Source: Agapanthus africanus (Eukaryota; Streptophyta; Magnoliopsida; Asparagales; Amaryllidaceae). Taken from it: DNA of 64,000 nucleotides. The notes under the pieces are model-generated. The model had not been told where the DNA came from, searched no databases, and saw nothing but the letters and a program-made list of their open reading frames with translations. Of this stretch, positions 22,201 to 34,946 are shown piece after piece. The position numbers and the translations under genes are program-made. How positions within the stretch are numbered: position 1 is the first letter of the stretch; each line of letters begins with the position of its first letter. The stretch is taken from the NCBI GenBank assembly GCA_030015575.1, contig CM057338.1, forward strand, positions 634,128,189-634,192,188, given 5' to 3'.

Positions 22201-25093
22201 CGAACTCAAGCCGTTGCCGTCTCACCTTAAGTATGCTTACTTAGGTGAGAACGAGACCCTCCCTGTCATCATCTCGGCTTCTCTAGCTCCCGAGCAAGAG
22301 AAAGCCCTTCTCGCGGTCTTGCACGGCAACAGGCAAGCTTTTGGCTGGTCCATGGCGGACATCAAGGGGATTAGTCCCCTCATCGTTGAGCATCACATTC
22401 ATCTGATGGATGATGCCAAGCCAGCCCGGGATCCACAAAGACTTCTTAATCCAGTCATGAAGGAGGCTGTGAAGAAGGAGATCGTCAAATGTCTAGATAG
22501 CGGTATCATTTACCCTATCTCTGATAGCCAGTGGGTTAGCCCCATTCACGTTGTCCCCAAGAAGTCGGGCATCACGGTCATAACCAACGAGGCGAATGAG
22601 TTAATCCCAACTCGCACCCAAACTGGGTGGCGAGTTTGCATTGATTACAGAAAACTCAACGCCGCAACGCGGAAAGACCACTTTCCGCTACCTTTCATTG
22701 ACCAGATGCTTGAACGATTGGCCGGACACGAGTACTACTGCTTTCTTGATGGCTACTCCGGTTATAATCAAATTCCCATCGCCGAAAAAGACCAGGACAA
22801 GACCACTTTCACTTGTCCTTTCGGCACGTTTGCATATCGACGCATGCCCTTTGGGTTATGCAATGCGCCCGCTACCTTCCACCGGTGTATGATGGGAATT
22901 TTCTCTGACATGGTGGAAAAATTTCTGGAGATTTTCATGGATGACTTCTCCATCTTCGGCGACTCCTTTAACGAGTGTTTGCTGCATCTTGACGCTGTCC
23001 TTACCCGATGTAAGGACAAGAATCTCACTTTGAACTGGGAGAAATGCCACTTCATGGTGCGCGAAGGTATTGTCTTAGGACATATCATCTCGCAAAATGG
23101 CATAGAGGTTGACAAAGCAAAGATTGAGGTCATTTCCAATCTGCCTCCTCCCCGATGCGTCAGAGATATCCGAGCCTTCCTTGGCCATGCCGGTTTCTAT
23201 AGACGGTTTATCAAGGACTTTAGCAAGATTGCTAGGCCCTTGACTCTTTTGCTGGCCAAGGATACGCCTTTCGACTTCAACTCGAGCTGTGTGACTGCCT
23301 TCGAGTCACTGAAACGCTCACTCACTTCTGCTCCCGTTCTCTCTTCACCTGACTGGACGCACCCATTTGAGATTATGTGCGATGCATCCGACTTTGCCAT
23401 CGGTGCTGTCCTTGGACAGCACATCAACAAGATGCCGCACGTAATCTATTACGCGAGCCGAACCCTGAACGACGCCCAACTCAATTATACAACAACTGAG
23501 AAGGAATTCTTGGCTGTTGTATTTGCTTTAGAAAAGTTCAGGCCCTACCTCATCGGCTCTCCAGTCATTGTCTACACGGACCATTCAGCTCTGCGCCATC
23601 TTTTTGCGAAGAAAGATGCCAAATCTCGGTTAATACGTTGGATCCTCTTGCTTCAAGAGTTTGACCTTGTCATTAAGGACAAACGAGGATGTGAAAACGT
23701 AGTTGCCGACCATCTCTCACGACTTCCTTCTTCGCCTTCGCTTCCAATTCCGATCAACGACGTTTTCCCGGATGAACAGCTCTTGACAGTATCGTGCGAA
23801 CCCTGGTTCGCAGATATTATGAAATATTTGGCCACGGGATTACTACCGACTGAATGGTCGAGTCAGGACAAACTTCGCTTCTTATCCCAAGTAAAACACT
23901 TTTACTGGGACGAACCCTACTTGTTCAAGTACTGTCCCGACCAGATTATTCGTCGGTGTGTCCCTGATGAGGAATTCAAGAGTGTGCTGTCATTTTGCCA
24001 CGATCAAGCATGTGGCGGGCATTTTGGGCCCAGAAAGACAGCTGAGAAGATCTTGCAATGTGGTTTCTACTGGCCACAACTCTTCAAAGACGCTCATGAC
24101 TATTGCAAGACTTGCTCCCGGTGCCAACACATGGGCCGGATATCCCGGAGGAACGAGATGCCGCTCCAACCGATCTTGGTTGTGGAGATTTTCGATGTTT
24201 GGGGGATAGATTTCATGGGGCCGTTTCCCAGCTCTTTCGGGAACTTGTACATCCTTTTAGCTGTTGATTACGTCTCTAAATGGGTCGAGGCTGTGCCCAG
24301 CCGGACTAACGACAACAAGGTTGTCGTTAGGTTCCTTAAAGAAAACATTTTCTTCCGGTTTGGGCACCCCCGAGCGATCATTAGCGACAATGGAAGTCAT
24401 TTCTGCAATAAAACTTTCGAAGCCTTAATGCGGAAATACTCCATTAATCATAAGCTTTCTACGCCCTACCACCCCCAAACCTGCGGGCAGGCCGAAGTTT
24501 CCAATCGGCAGATCAAGCAGATACTGGAGAAGACGGTTTCCAAGAACCGTAAGGATTGGTCTCTGAAACTCACTGATGCCCTTTGGGCATTTAGAACCGC
24601 TTATAAGACCGACCTTGGCATGTCTCCCTATCGGCTTGTATACGGAAAAGCCTGCCACCTTCCTGTTGAAATCGAGCATCGCGCATTTTGGGCGATAAAG
24701 GAGTTGAATCTGTCTCTTGAGGACGCGGGCAGCCATCGGAAGCTGCAGCTGAACGAACTATGCGAGCTTAGGGATGAGGCTTACGACAACGCGGTTGTCG
24801 TTAAGAATCGAACGAAGGTGTTTCACGATAAACACCTTTTGCGCAAAACCTTCGTACCTGGTCAGCAGGTACTGCTTTACGACACCCGACTTCATTTCCA
24901 TCCTGGAAAGCTCAGATCTCGCTGGAAAGGGCCGTATTTTGTGCGGAATGTGTATCCGCAGGGCGCTGTGGATTTGGAGAATCCAAAGGACGGTTCACTC
25001 TTCAAAGTGAACGGACACCGATGCAAACCGTACCTTAGCGCCGAACCAACAGAGAAGCTCCTGTTCTTACAGGAGCCGGTTTACCCTGAATGA
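19202..25093 (+). pseudogene. Athila gag-pol region (about one break)
   Basis: Coding region of the Athila element. In order: a Pro/Ser-rich gag start and capsid-like part, a cysteine-rich knuckle-like stretch (about 20,320-20,360), Gln/Asn- and Ser-rich linkers, aspartic protease with DLGAS (about 21,506), reverse transcriptase with YRKLN and FMDDF (about 22,640-23,000), RNase H (about 23,370-23,720), and integrase with its zinc-binding part (about 23,990-24,130) and catalytic core (about 24,200-24,450). The family makes a polyprotein that the protease cuts; integrase inserts the cDNA. Most of its length is one long open frame of more than 1,680 residues. It reads as nearly whole, with about one break, and so is treated as a fossil. 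Confidence 0.9.
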
Positions 25094-26764
25094 TCTTCCT
25101 CTGCCTACCTCCAAACTTCGGTTATCCAGCCAAGAACAGTGGACACTGTTCCAAATAAGTTTGGGGGTATGTACAAACCATTTTGTATCTATTTGTGTAT
25201 ATTCTTTTTTCTTTTCTTTAAAAACAAAAACAAATAAAAAAATTGTATATTGCTAACCGACAATTTTTGAACCTTCCAACTACTCTCTTCATGCAACGAC
25301 AGTGAGGACACTGTCCAGTTTAAGTTTGGGGGTACGCTCGGCACGCATTTCTTACCTTCGCATTCATATGTATATTTTGCATCTGCATATTTAAATCCAT
25401 AAAATCCATAAAAATTTGAAAATTTTCTAAAAAATATAAAAACTTTTTTGTCAAGTTAGCTTGTGGAAGAACTCTGATTCAACATTCGACGGTTTTTGTT
25501 TGAAAAAATAGGAATAACTAGATCTTATGTTTGGATTTTGGAAAACCTGAAAGATAACTCTCCTTTGAAGTTAACTATAGCTGATATACGTCTTTACATC
25601 ACACTACACGTGTCGTAAGATTTTGGGAATTAGTTGACAAGTCTTTCATGTTTAAACTTTTAAACAGATAAATGATTTTCTAAGGATCAAATAGGTTTGT
25701 TCTGAAATAAGTAATGTCAAGAATAGTTTATGAAGTAAAGCGAATATGAAGGAATGTTATTGATGCCGTAATTGGAGCTAAGTCTGAAAAATAACCCATC
25801 GGAAACTTGATTGGAATGATTACACACCAAACCCACTAAACACGTCTTTTATCCAAAAAAATATTTGAACTGCCGGTTATATCTCCGTTCGTATTAAATC
25901 ATCTGATTTTCACGACAAACTGTCTTTTGTTTTTGGACCTAGGTAACTTGAGTAATTAAGTCCGCTGGGGTGTTTCTACACCTAATGCCCTAAAACCAAC
26001 TGGTTTGGGTGCATTGGCCCAAAGCTCGCTAAGAAGCCTAGAAAGTCCAGTTTAAAACAAAGTCAAGCAAGTGTTCTCTCCGAGTTAAAATTCCTAACGG
26101 TTCTTTGTGTGAGAATAATCTTGATAAAAGACAGGCTTTTAAAAAAAAATTTAACGGAGATATGAAGGTTTTATTCTATGATAAAGACTATTGCACGTTC
26201 ACAGTGGTGTGTATGAAATGAAAACAAGAAAAAGGTGGAGTGAAAAATACGACCTAGTTTCCTGTTAAGGAAGATAGAAATTCTGAAGTTAAAACCTTAC
26301 TGGAAAACGAAACTTGAAAAATGCTTAACTCGTTATAAAACTTATGTGATCCTTTTAAAATTGTTATCTGGGCTTTATTGTGCGACATGATGACTTTAAT
26401 CGATCCTTCTGGAACTTAACGACTCTATTTGCACTGCACGTAAAGACATATAAAATCTGTAGTTAAATAAGAAGCGAGGTGTGAAAAATAAAGGTTCGAT
26501 AATCTAGACTTAGGATTATAGAATTGTTATTTTCTAAAACAAAACTTTAGGGTTTTGAAGCTTAGTTATTTTACGAAACCAACTTGACCGGATTTTGTAG
26601 GGAGTATCCGCTGAAAACCCTCAGAAGACAACACTCCTCCTACTAGGGACACCTAGAGGTTTAACGGCTTGTTGCACAAGCTCAGTGCAATCGCGTTCCC
26701 TGCGAAAGTGAGGTTAGGAAATTTTTTGTGAATAAATGGGCTTTGCTCGGGACGAGCAAATGAT
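25094..26764 (+). other. Athila noncoding 3' domain
   Basis: About 1.67 kb with no supported reading frame, placed where some Athila elements carry an envelope-like gene. It has two extra copies of the polypurine word AAGTTTGGGGGTA (25157-25169 and 25322-25334), each preceded by a GGACACTGT-type word. A small inverted repeat, GCTCGGGACGAGC, lies just before the final tract. Confidence 0.85.
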
Positions 26765-26777
26765 AAGTTTGGGGGTA
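26765..26777 (+). other. Athila polypurine tract
   Basis: AAGTTTGGGGGTA ends two bases before the 3' LTR, the expected place for priming plus-strand DNA. It is the third copy of this word in the element. Confidence 0.9.
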
Positions 26778-26779
26778 TT

Positions 26780-28355
26780 TGTTCATATCAGATTTTTGCA
26801 TTTTCATACCGCCCAATTTTTATCACATTGCATATCGGTAGATACTCTTGAGCCGCGTTTGCTAGTCAATTGCAGGATACAGGTTCCCGGTTCTCAAACG
26901 GAGAAATTCATGGAAAACACGACAAAATCCGGTTCCTGCCAACCACAGATAAAAACACGGTCTCCGCTCTTCATCCGTATGCTGCCAGTTACCAGTTTAG
27001 GAAGACATAGTGTCAAATCAACGTCATTCTCATGCACAAGGCTCAATGGTAGCACAAAATCCAAGAGATCTACGCGGAGCTCGAGGCAATCATCCACAAA
27101 AAAGTCCTCCTTTGCTCAATAGAAATTCTGGAAGAAATGGGAAAGAATTATCAGAAAATACCCACACCAGACAAGAGGGGACAGGAGACCAGGAAAACAC
27201 TCAGAAGCCCACACCCTAAACCCACAGTAGGGGCGCGGATCCGCGGCCATAGGGGGCTATAGGCGGCGGATCCGCGGCCGTACAGGCAGTTCAGGCAGAG
27301 ACTTTTGGGGGGCAGTTTGGTCATTGCATCAGGGTTCTGGTGGTTGCCCTAGGGTTTCATTTCTTGGCCTATAAATAGCCCAGAATTTTGTGAAGGAAAG
27401 GTCAATTTTTGTATTCTCATTTTTTTGCCTAGTTTTAGTCTTGTTCTTCTTCCTCTTCTCACATCTTCTCCATTAAACTTGTAGTGAGCTTTTGAGTGAA
27501 GAGTGATGAATAAAGAAGACCAATTTTTATCATGCTTGTCTCTTTCTTTACTTGTCCTAATTTGTTGTAATTTTAATTGTTAAGTAGTTGTTGTTATTTG
27601 TTTGATTGTTTCTTTCTTCTCTTTTTTCCTTTATCATTCATACGACAATGATACTTACGCTTGATCTTCGCCAAGGTGAGGTCGCAAATAGTTAGTCGTA
27701 TTCTTCTAGCCTCCTTCTTTCTATCTTCCTCTTTTGTTTGTTTTATTTTTCCGTATTATGAAGTGTGAGTAGTTTTATATTTGTTAGGGTAGGATAAGGG
27801 AAGTTTGAGAGAAGGAAATCTCTCTCACTCTTTCCTTGCCCAACAACTTAAATCGACTCCCGTTAATTAAACCACAATCCGCTCCTTACGGCACCCTATC
27901 CTACATGATAGCGGTGATTCCGTAGTGAGACCGGTTGTGGTTGAATTAACCGGAGGTTATGGATAAGAGCCAAGAACGGACGGACAAGCACCAAAAGGAA
28001 GGACTATGCGTTGGAAAGCCTAGCTTATACTCGCAAGTTCCTTCCTAGTCGTGCTAATCCCCGTTGTTGCCGATTACCGTAACACCGATATTAAGTGGGG
28101 CAACGAAAGATGTGGAGACTCCTAACTCAAACTAACCTAATCCTCACCCTAACAAGCTCTCTTTAAATATCAACTCAACACTTAGTTAATCACAAACAAA
28201 ATCTGAACAACCGGACTTAACTCGTCGAAAAACACATAGAAAAAGATTCCCATCTCCCTGCGGACGACCCGTACTCAACCGGCTAGCTACAAGCGAAACC
28301 GTCTTGATTGCGGTATTTAAACTAGAACTTGAACACGCACGTATCCTAACAATCA
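26780..28355 (+). repeat. Athila 3' LTR (1,576 bp)
   Basis: Same length as the 5' copy, about 11 differences by eye. TATA box at 27370-27377, AATAAA at 27509-27514, twin GC motif at 27233-27279. It is followed by the TSD ATATG (28356-28360), after which the Copia-A leader resumes. Confidence 0.95.
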
Positions 28356-28360
28356 ATATG

Positions 28361-29863
28361 AACTCGGTGGATTGTCGCGGATGAATAGCCGGGAATGGGT
28401 GTGAGATGAGAGTTTCTTTTTCTTTCATTCATTGTAAAATTTGTAAATTGATGTAATATTATTTGTATGGCCGCACAACCGGGTCGGGGTTGTAGCCGTC
28501 ATTGTATAATTCTTTTTACTGTTTTTGCTCCTAGGATAGACCCAAGGTGGGGTGCACAAACTACCGGGTATCTCGAAGTGCCGAGTAGCCTACTCACGGG
28601 TTGAGGGAGGTTGCTTCGCTTCGGGTACTTGGCGGGTAGTTTGCCGCACCCGTAGGGGTCTAGGGTGGGGTTTGGCTATTCATCGCGACCGTGTAATCTG
28701 TTTTTCGTTGCAGGCTCGAACGAATCGCGGATTCCTAGTATATCCAAAGTGTTCATCTGTGATCTGTAATGGCTATCATTGCTATATATCTATATATAAT
28801 AACTATTTAGGCGTTGCTTATGTTTTACAGCCGCGCTAGCCCAGCCCCCGCTCTGTCGTTAGTTAAGTAACCTAACGGGTGATGACGGGGCCCTGTGGCG
28901 AATGCGGATGGCATAAGCGTACACAATATTTTGGTTGTTTTCTGCAATGGTAGGATTTAAATGATGGGACGCATTAAAAGAACTAATGCAAGAAAATAAA
29001 CCAAGTAAAAGTCGTTGGAACACTTTGAAAACCACTCGGTTCTTTTCAAAAACCAGCATTTTAAACGCGGAGCTTGAACCACTACTTTTAAAAGCTATCT
29101 CGTTCCATCGATTATATCAAGTTCACTACGTTCATGGTTTTGCCAAAACCATCCGTAGCCCTCCGTCATTTCGGTTAAATATTCAGTAGTATTCAAGCTA
29201 TGTATTTTAACCTTCGCCAAGGCATAGTGATTGGTAGCTGCTGAATATTTATCTGTAGCATAGATAGATGCGTTGGTTTGGGACAGTCGTACTACTATTT
29301 TGGCCTTCGTCAAGGGTATGTACGGGTGGGTTCAAATTAACCTGGATAATGACGGGTAGAACTTGACATGTGACTTATGATATGTTGGCCTTCGTCAAGG
29401 TCATAAGAGCATGGGGCAAAAATCCACATCGGGAGTTTCAAAAGTACTGAAACTTGCTAGCGCTGCATACCATTAGGAGTGTGATGATTCTGGTAGGATT
29501 CCTTCAGTTTGTCACGCGATGATATTTGGATCCCGATCCTACTGTGAGTATATGCTACTCCTCGGGAACTTTCTCACTTAACGATCAATGCTATAAACCA
29601 AGTAGGTGTCTAGAAAGGTGTTAGCGGGGCTACGCCCACAGGGAAAAGAGGTTACTTAATTAAGGAACTTCGCGAAAGCGTTGGAAAACCTCCCTCGAAG
29701 TACCGACACTGGCCTGGCTGAACGGTTAAGCAAGTATTGTACGGTGAGATTGATCCTGACTAATTATTCCTTTATGGTTTGAGGAGGGATTCGAGAGACA
29801 GTAGGAGCCATCCTGTTTAGATAAATTAAAAACCAATCTAAACTTGCAAGAGCATCATGCTGA
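28361..29863 (+). other. Copia-A leader, part 2
   Basis: Noncoding leader aligning with Copia-B from about 53268 to 54837. It holds a conserved inverted repeat (28857-28877), a motif of the form CCTTCGYCAAGG present three times (about 29205-29400), and the shared leader module. A TTAATTGCAG just before gag looks like a splice acceptor. Confidence 0.85.
29572..29720 (+). other. Leader module shared with Athila (Copia-A copy)
   Basis: The core 29656-29685 is identical over 30 bases to the Athila core. A small GGGC/GCCC stem precedes it, and AGAGGTT and AACCTC words flank the core in a way that could close a stem. It lies about 180-200 bp upstream of gag. Confidence 0.85.
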
Positions 29864-32800
29864 GTGTTTTCTTCTCTCTCTCTTAATTGCAGCGACCCAG
29901 TGACCGTACCTAGGTTACATCTAGATAATAAAATGACTGAATCTGACTGTTATGACCGGCAAAGGTCTGTCCAGATGTCCATTGCCCATGACAAGCTAGG
30001 ACAGCTCTTAACTAATCCAACCCCTGCCGTCTATGGTCCAGCTTCCCCTGTCACGGATATTCATATCCATAGGACATCGGAAAAAGACTGTGCGAAAGCC
30101 AAGTGCCTCGTGTTAGCCTCAGTTGATGGTACATACCAGAGGCAGCACGAGAAGATGGACTTAGTTTCTATCTTCCTCCATAACAAAGATTTATATGGAG
30201 AGCAATCTCGTATCGCAAGATATGAGACCTCGAACGAATTGCTTCCAGCGAGATTGGCTATCGGGTCATCTGTAAGGGGCAACGTCCTTACAGAGACCAG
30301 CTCTTTTGAGCTCACGGACCTGAAGACCACGTTGAAGAACGGGTCAGATACTGACTTAGTTCAACAGTCTCTACCTACTACCCTGAAGGAAACCAGGGAA
30401 GTAGAAAGAAAGGGAAAGGCAGAAGTTTCGGGAATGGATGTAGTAAAAGAGGGATGTTCCTATTGTTACGGGAATGAACATGGGCAGAAGGATTGCAGGG
30501 CTTGCAAAGCCAGTAGCCAGAATTCGAAGCATGTTGTGGCTTCGGCTTCGGGTGTGTTTGTAATAGAGAACTGTATGTCATTTAACCCTACTTCCTGGGT
30601 ATTGGATACCGGATCAGGATCTCATATCTGTAATTTGTTACGGGCTCTGAGAAATCGTAGGGTTATCAGGAAAGGTGATATGACTCTCAAGGTTGCTAAC
30701 GGAATGAGCATGTATGCTGTATCCGTAGGGAAATATCGTCTAGGACTGACAACTGGGAAGATATTGATTCTGCGTGACTGTTTTTATGTACCAGGTGCGA
30801 CTTGTAACATCATATCTGTATCCTTACTTTCTAAGGAAGGATATGATTTTACTTTTGTAAGCGATGTAGTAAACATCCACCTAAATCAAGTACTGATTGG
30901 GTCAGGTACATTGAAAAACGGTATATACGTTTTGAATCAAGCTCAGGTCTTCAGTGTCCAGAATACACTTAAAAGAAAGTCTCCGGAATTAAATCAGGCT
31001 TTCTTATGGCATTGTAGACTGGGTCACATCAATGAGACACGGTTGACAAAGTTACATAAAGAAGGATACTTGGATCCGTTCGAGTACCAGTCTTATGCCA
31101 CTTGTGAATCTTGTCTCATGGGAAAGATGACAAAGACTCCGTTCACTGGACATGGAGAAAGAGCGAGCGAGCTCTTGGGACTCATACACAGTGACGTGTG
31201 TGGTCCAATGTCTACACATGCGCGAAGTGGTTATTCATACTTCATTACTTTCACAGATGATTTCTCTGGGTATGGGCATGTCTTCTTGATGAAGCATAAA
31301 TCCGAGGCCTTTGAGAAATTTCAGGAATATAAGAATGAAGTTGAAAAACAAACAGGCAAAAGTATCAAGACACTGAGATCTGATCGAGGTGGTGAATACT
31401 TGAGTGCCGAGTTTCTGGGCTACTTAAAAGAGAATGGAATTCTCTCTCAGCTTACTCCTCCATACACACCACAGCACAACGGTGTATCGGAAAGGCGGAA
31501 TCGAACCCTATTGGATATAGTTCGTTCCATGATGAGTAAGGCTGAGTTACCGCGATCCTTCTGGGGTTATGCACTAGAATCAGCTGCATATCTTTTGAAC
31601 AAGGTTCCCTCCAAGACTGTGCCTACCACACCATATCAGATGTGGTGTGGGAAGAAACCCTGTCTTAAGTATCTAAAGATATGGGGATGTCTAACTTTTG
31701 TAAAAAAGCAGCATGCGGACAAGCTCGAGGCACGCTCAGTACTGTGTAAGTTTGTAGGATACCCAAAGAATTCCAGGGGGTATTTTTTCTATTACGCAGA
31801 GGAACAAAAGGTTTTTGTTTCTCGTCATGCCCACTTTCTGGAACATCAGTTTTTAGAAAAATAAGCAAGTGGGAGCGTAGTAGAACTGGAAGAAATTCCA
31901 GAACCACAAACTATTACTGAAAGCTTAGAAGAACCAGAAGTTTCAAGAGAACCGGACATCCCAGCGCCACTCCGCAGGAGTAGTAGGCAGTCTCATCCGC
32001 CCGAGAGATACTACGGTTTTCTTATAGACGGAGATAGAGAGGATTGCACCATGGATTATGGTGAGCCTACTGGCTTCCAGCAAGCCATTCAGAGCGGCGA
32101 CTCGGTAAAATAGCTGGATGTAATGCGGGCCGAGATGGAGTCCATGTACACCAACATAGTTTGGACTTTGGACTTTGCTCCAGAAGGGGTAAAACCCGTA
32201 GGCTGCAAATGGATCTTCAGAAAGAAGATTGGTGTAGATAGGTAGGTTGAGACCTATAAAGCTAGACTTGTTGCAAAGGGTTTTCGTCAAAGACCTGGTT
32301 TGGACTATGACAAAACCTTTTCTCCAGTGGCTATGCTGAAATCCATTCGGATCCTTCTTGCCATTACTGCCTTCCACGATTATGAAATCTGGCAGATGGA
32401 CATAAAGACGGCTTTCCTAAATGGAAATTTGGAAGAGTGCGTCTATATGGATCAGCCAGAAGGATTCATTCAGAGTGGGAGCAGCGGTAAAGTGTGCAAG
32501 TTGCTAAAGTCCATCTATGGACTTAAGCAGGCATCGCGGAGTTGGAACATCTGCTTTGATGATACTGTCAAAGAATTCGACTTTATCAAAAACCCAGATG
32601 AACCATGCATTTACAGTAAGATTGTAGGGAGAACTGTGGTATTCCTCGTCTTGTACGTGGATGACATTCTCCTAATAGGAAATGATATTCCTATGCTACA
32701 GTCAGTCAAAGGATTCTTGTCGCAGAGGTTCTCCATGAAGGACCTGGGCGATGCCAACTACATTCTGGGGATCCAGATCTATCGTGATAGATCTAAGAGG

Positions 32801-33640
32801 ATGTTAGGACTTTCACAGTCAAGGTACATCGACACCATACTGAAAAGATTCAGTATAGAAGATTCCAAGCGCGGTAATCTACCGACTTGTCATGGGATCA
32901 CCCTCTCCAAAGAGATGTCTCCCAAGACTGATTTGGAAAGGGATCGCATGTCTGTTATACCCTACGCTTCTGCGGTAGGCTCTATAATGTATGCGATGTT
33001 ATATACCAGACCAGATGTAGCATACGCATTGAGCGTTGTAAGACGGTATCAGTCGAACCCAGGGGAGAAACACTGGATAGCGGTAAAGAACATTCTCAAG
33101 TACCTGAGAAGGATTAAGGAGATGTTCTTGGTGTATGGCGGAAAAGACCTCCAGCTCGAGGCCTTTGCTGACTCCATCTTCCAGAGTGACAAGGATGACT
33201 CCAAGTCCATATCGGGTTATGTCTTTACCCTCAATGGAGGGGAGGTTTGCTGGAAGAGTTCCAAGCAGGAGACCGTTGCAGACTCAACTATGGAAGCGGA
33301 GTACATAGCTGCTTGCGATGCCGCAAAAGAAGCTGTCTGGATGAAGAAGTTCCTCACGGAGCTTCAGGTGGTTCCTACCATTGTTGATCCAATACCGCTG
33401 TATTGCGACAACAACGGCGCTATAGCTTTAGCGAAGGAACCCAGGTCCCATCAGAAGTCCAGGCACATTTTGAGGCGGTACCACCTGATCAGGGAGATCG
33501 TAGATCGCCGGGAGATCGAGGTGAAGAGAGTAAATACGGAGAACAACACTGCAGATCCACTCACGAAGGCCCTACCCCAGACTCAGTTCGAGCGGCTGAT
33601 CGAGATGATAGGTCTTCGATACGCCAGTACATGGCCTTAG
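29864..33640 (+). pseudogene. Copia-A gag-pol remnant (broken)
   Basis: Degraded relative of the Copia-B polyprotein, in the same order: a shortened, diverged gag, protease (DTGSG, about 30,607), integrase (zinc-binding part about 31,010-31,120; catalytic core about 31,190-31,500), reverse transcriptase (about 32,200-32,950, YVDD kept) and RNase H (about 33,150-33,600). Over the alignable part it is clearly the same lineage as Copia-B. It has at least three or four breaks, in keeping with its LTR age, and is a fossil that cannot supply the full set of proteins. Confidence 0.9.
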
Positions 33641-33644
33641 TGCA

Positions 33645-33654
33645 AGTAGGAGAT
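33645..33654 (+). other. Copia-A polypurine tract
   Basis: AGTAGGAGAT lies directly before the 3' LTR; the Copia-B equivalent is AAGTGGGAGA. Confidence 0.8.
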
Positions 33655-34946
33655 TGTTAGTGTATATGCCCTAGAGTCCATTACTGTATCATACTAGCTT
33701 GTATATTACTTAATGGAAGCTTGCGATATTCACAGTTGTATAGACAATCTTGCTCAAAATGGTAGTATGCTACTTGGTTTTTCTCTACTTCAATATGTGC
33801 ATGTGTTTCTTTTAGCATATTGCTTATATACATATTAGTAGAGCCCTTAGGATCTTTGCTTAATTACCAGCGTTGTGATGGCGCTCACACTCGTGGGGGC
33901 TGGGTAATCCATAAGCACATCCTTATACAGGTCCCTAGTCGTAGGACTATCGAGACAGGGCATCGATACTCCGGAGTAGACTAGCGTATGCGCTTCTCAT
34001 CCCAGCGGGGGAGACGGTCTGTCCCACAGCCGTCAGTACGTCGTACTTGAGATAGTATGCGGGTGCTCGTTAGGTTACGAGTACACTGGACAGGACTCGT
34101 CGGGAACTGTTGGTTGGTATTATACCTATCGTCAGTTATCAGTTCCCAGGTGACATGAGTACAGCTCAGTCCGCCGACTTGACACTGTCACTTCGCCTCG
34201 AGTGTGTTCCCACTGTACTTAGATTACTACCCTACCACGGCTCAAAGGAGTCGTGCAAACAGGTAGTAGTTGGGTGCAGTCCCGAAGCACTTGGAGGCAG
34301 TGACGGTTAGACAGGATTCGTCTCTCCCGGTATTGGGGGTTGACATCGCGCTGTGTCTAGGAGAGCCATTACATAAGTAGTCCCTGGCCAGGGCAAGCGA
34401 GATATACTGGTAGGTTTTCAGTGTTATCTCAGAGTGTTCTGGGCTACACTCCGACACGACTTGTACCGCTATTAGGGGACTGATGTTCACCGCCCCCTAG
34501 GCCCGCCATGCGATATATCAGACGAACAGACCGGACTGTACGGAGATTATCACATACAGGCTCAGTAGGAGTTCGGATGGGTTTACCTCATCGGCCTTCT
34601 TATCGACATCTACCTGGGGACCGTTACGTACAGCTAGTGCCGCTTGCGGTCTGTGGTTAAACCCACTGCCAGCGTAGTGTCGAGTCTTTAGAGTCCCACA
34701 CATAGAGTTTCCCTGCATTGAGCGAAACGTGTAGAGGCCGTATGGTTTTACGGCAGGGCTACGATCATTTACGTGCACTTGTGTGCTTATGCTGTTCGAG
34801 AAGGCAATACTAGTGGGTTTTGGTTTAAGCCAGATCCTAGTATTGCACAGATGGATTTGATTTGTCTTCTGTGCATTTACATTCTAAGGAATGCGGATGC
34901 GGGTGTGTATGCACAGTTTTGAGGAGCGATGAAGGAGGTGCCCCAT
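33655..34946 (+). repeat. Copia-A 3' LTR, piece 1
   Basis: Matches 13633-14927 of the 5' LTR. It is cut by LARD-1 after CCCAT (34942-34946) and resumes at 46937. Confidence 0.92.

Larger units (their letters stand above)
16338..28355 (+). mobile_element. Athila-type Ty3/gypsy element, nearly whole (12,018 bp)
   Basis: Two 1,576-bp LTRs (16338-17913 and 26780-28355) flank a tRNA-Asp primer site, a leader, gag-pol, a noncoding 3' domain and a polypurine tract. TSD ATATG lies at 16333-16337 and 28356-28360, within the leader of Copia-A. Athila lineage is assigned from the protease DLGAS form, reverse transcriptase and integrase likeness to plant Athila proteins, the primer site and the AAGTTTGGGGG tract. 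The LTRs differ at about 11 places by eye (0.7%), roughly 0.3 million years. It has about one break in its coding part. No envelope-like frame is seen. Confidence 0.93.

Noticed and set aside
25094-26764. Envelope-like gene in the Athila 3' domain
   Set aside because: Some Athila elements carry one there, but no long frame or membrane-type sequence is visible here.
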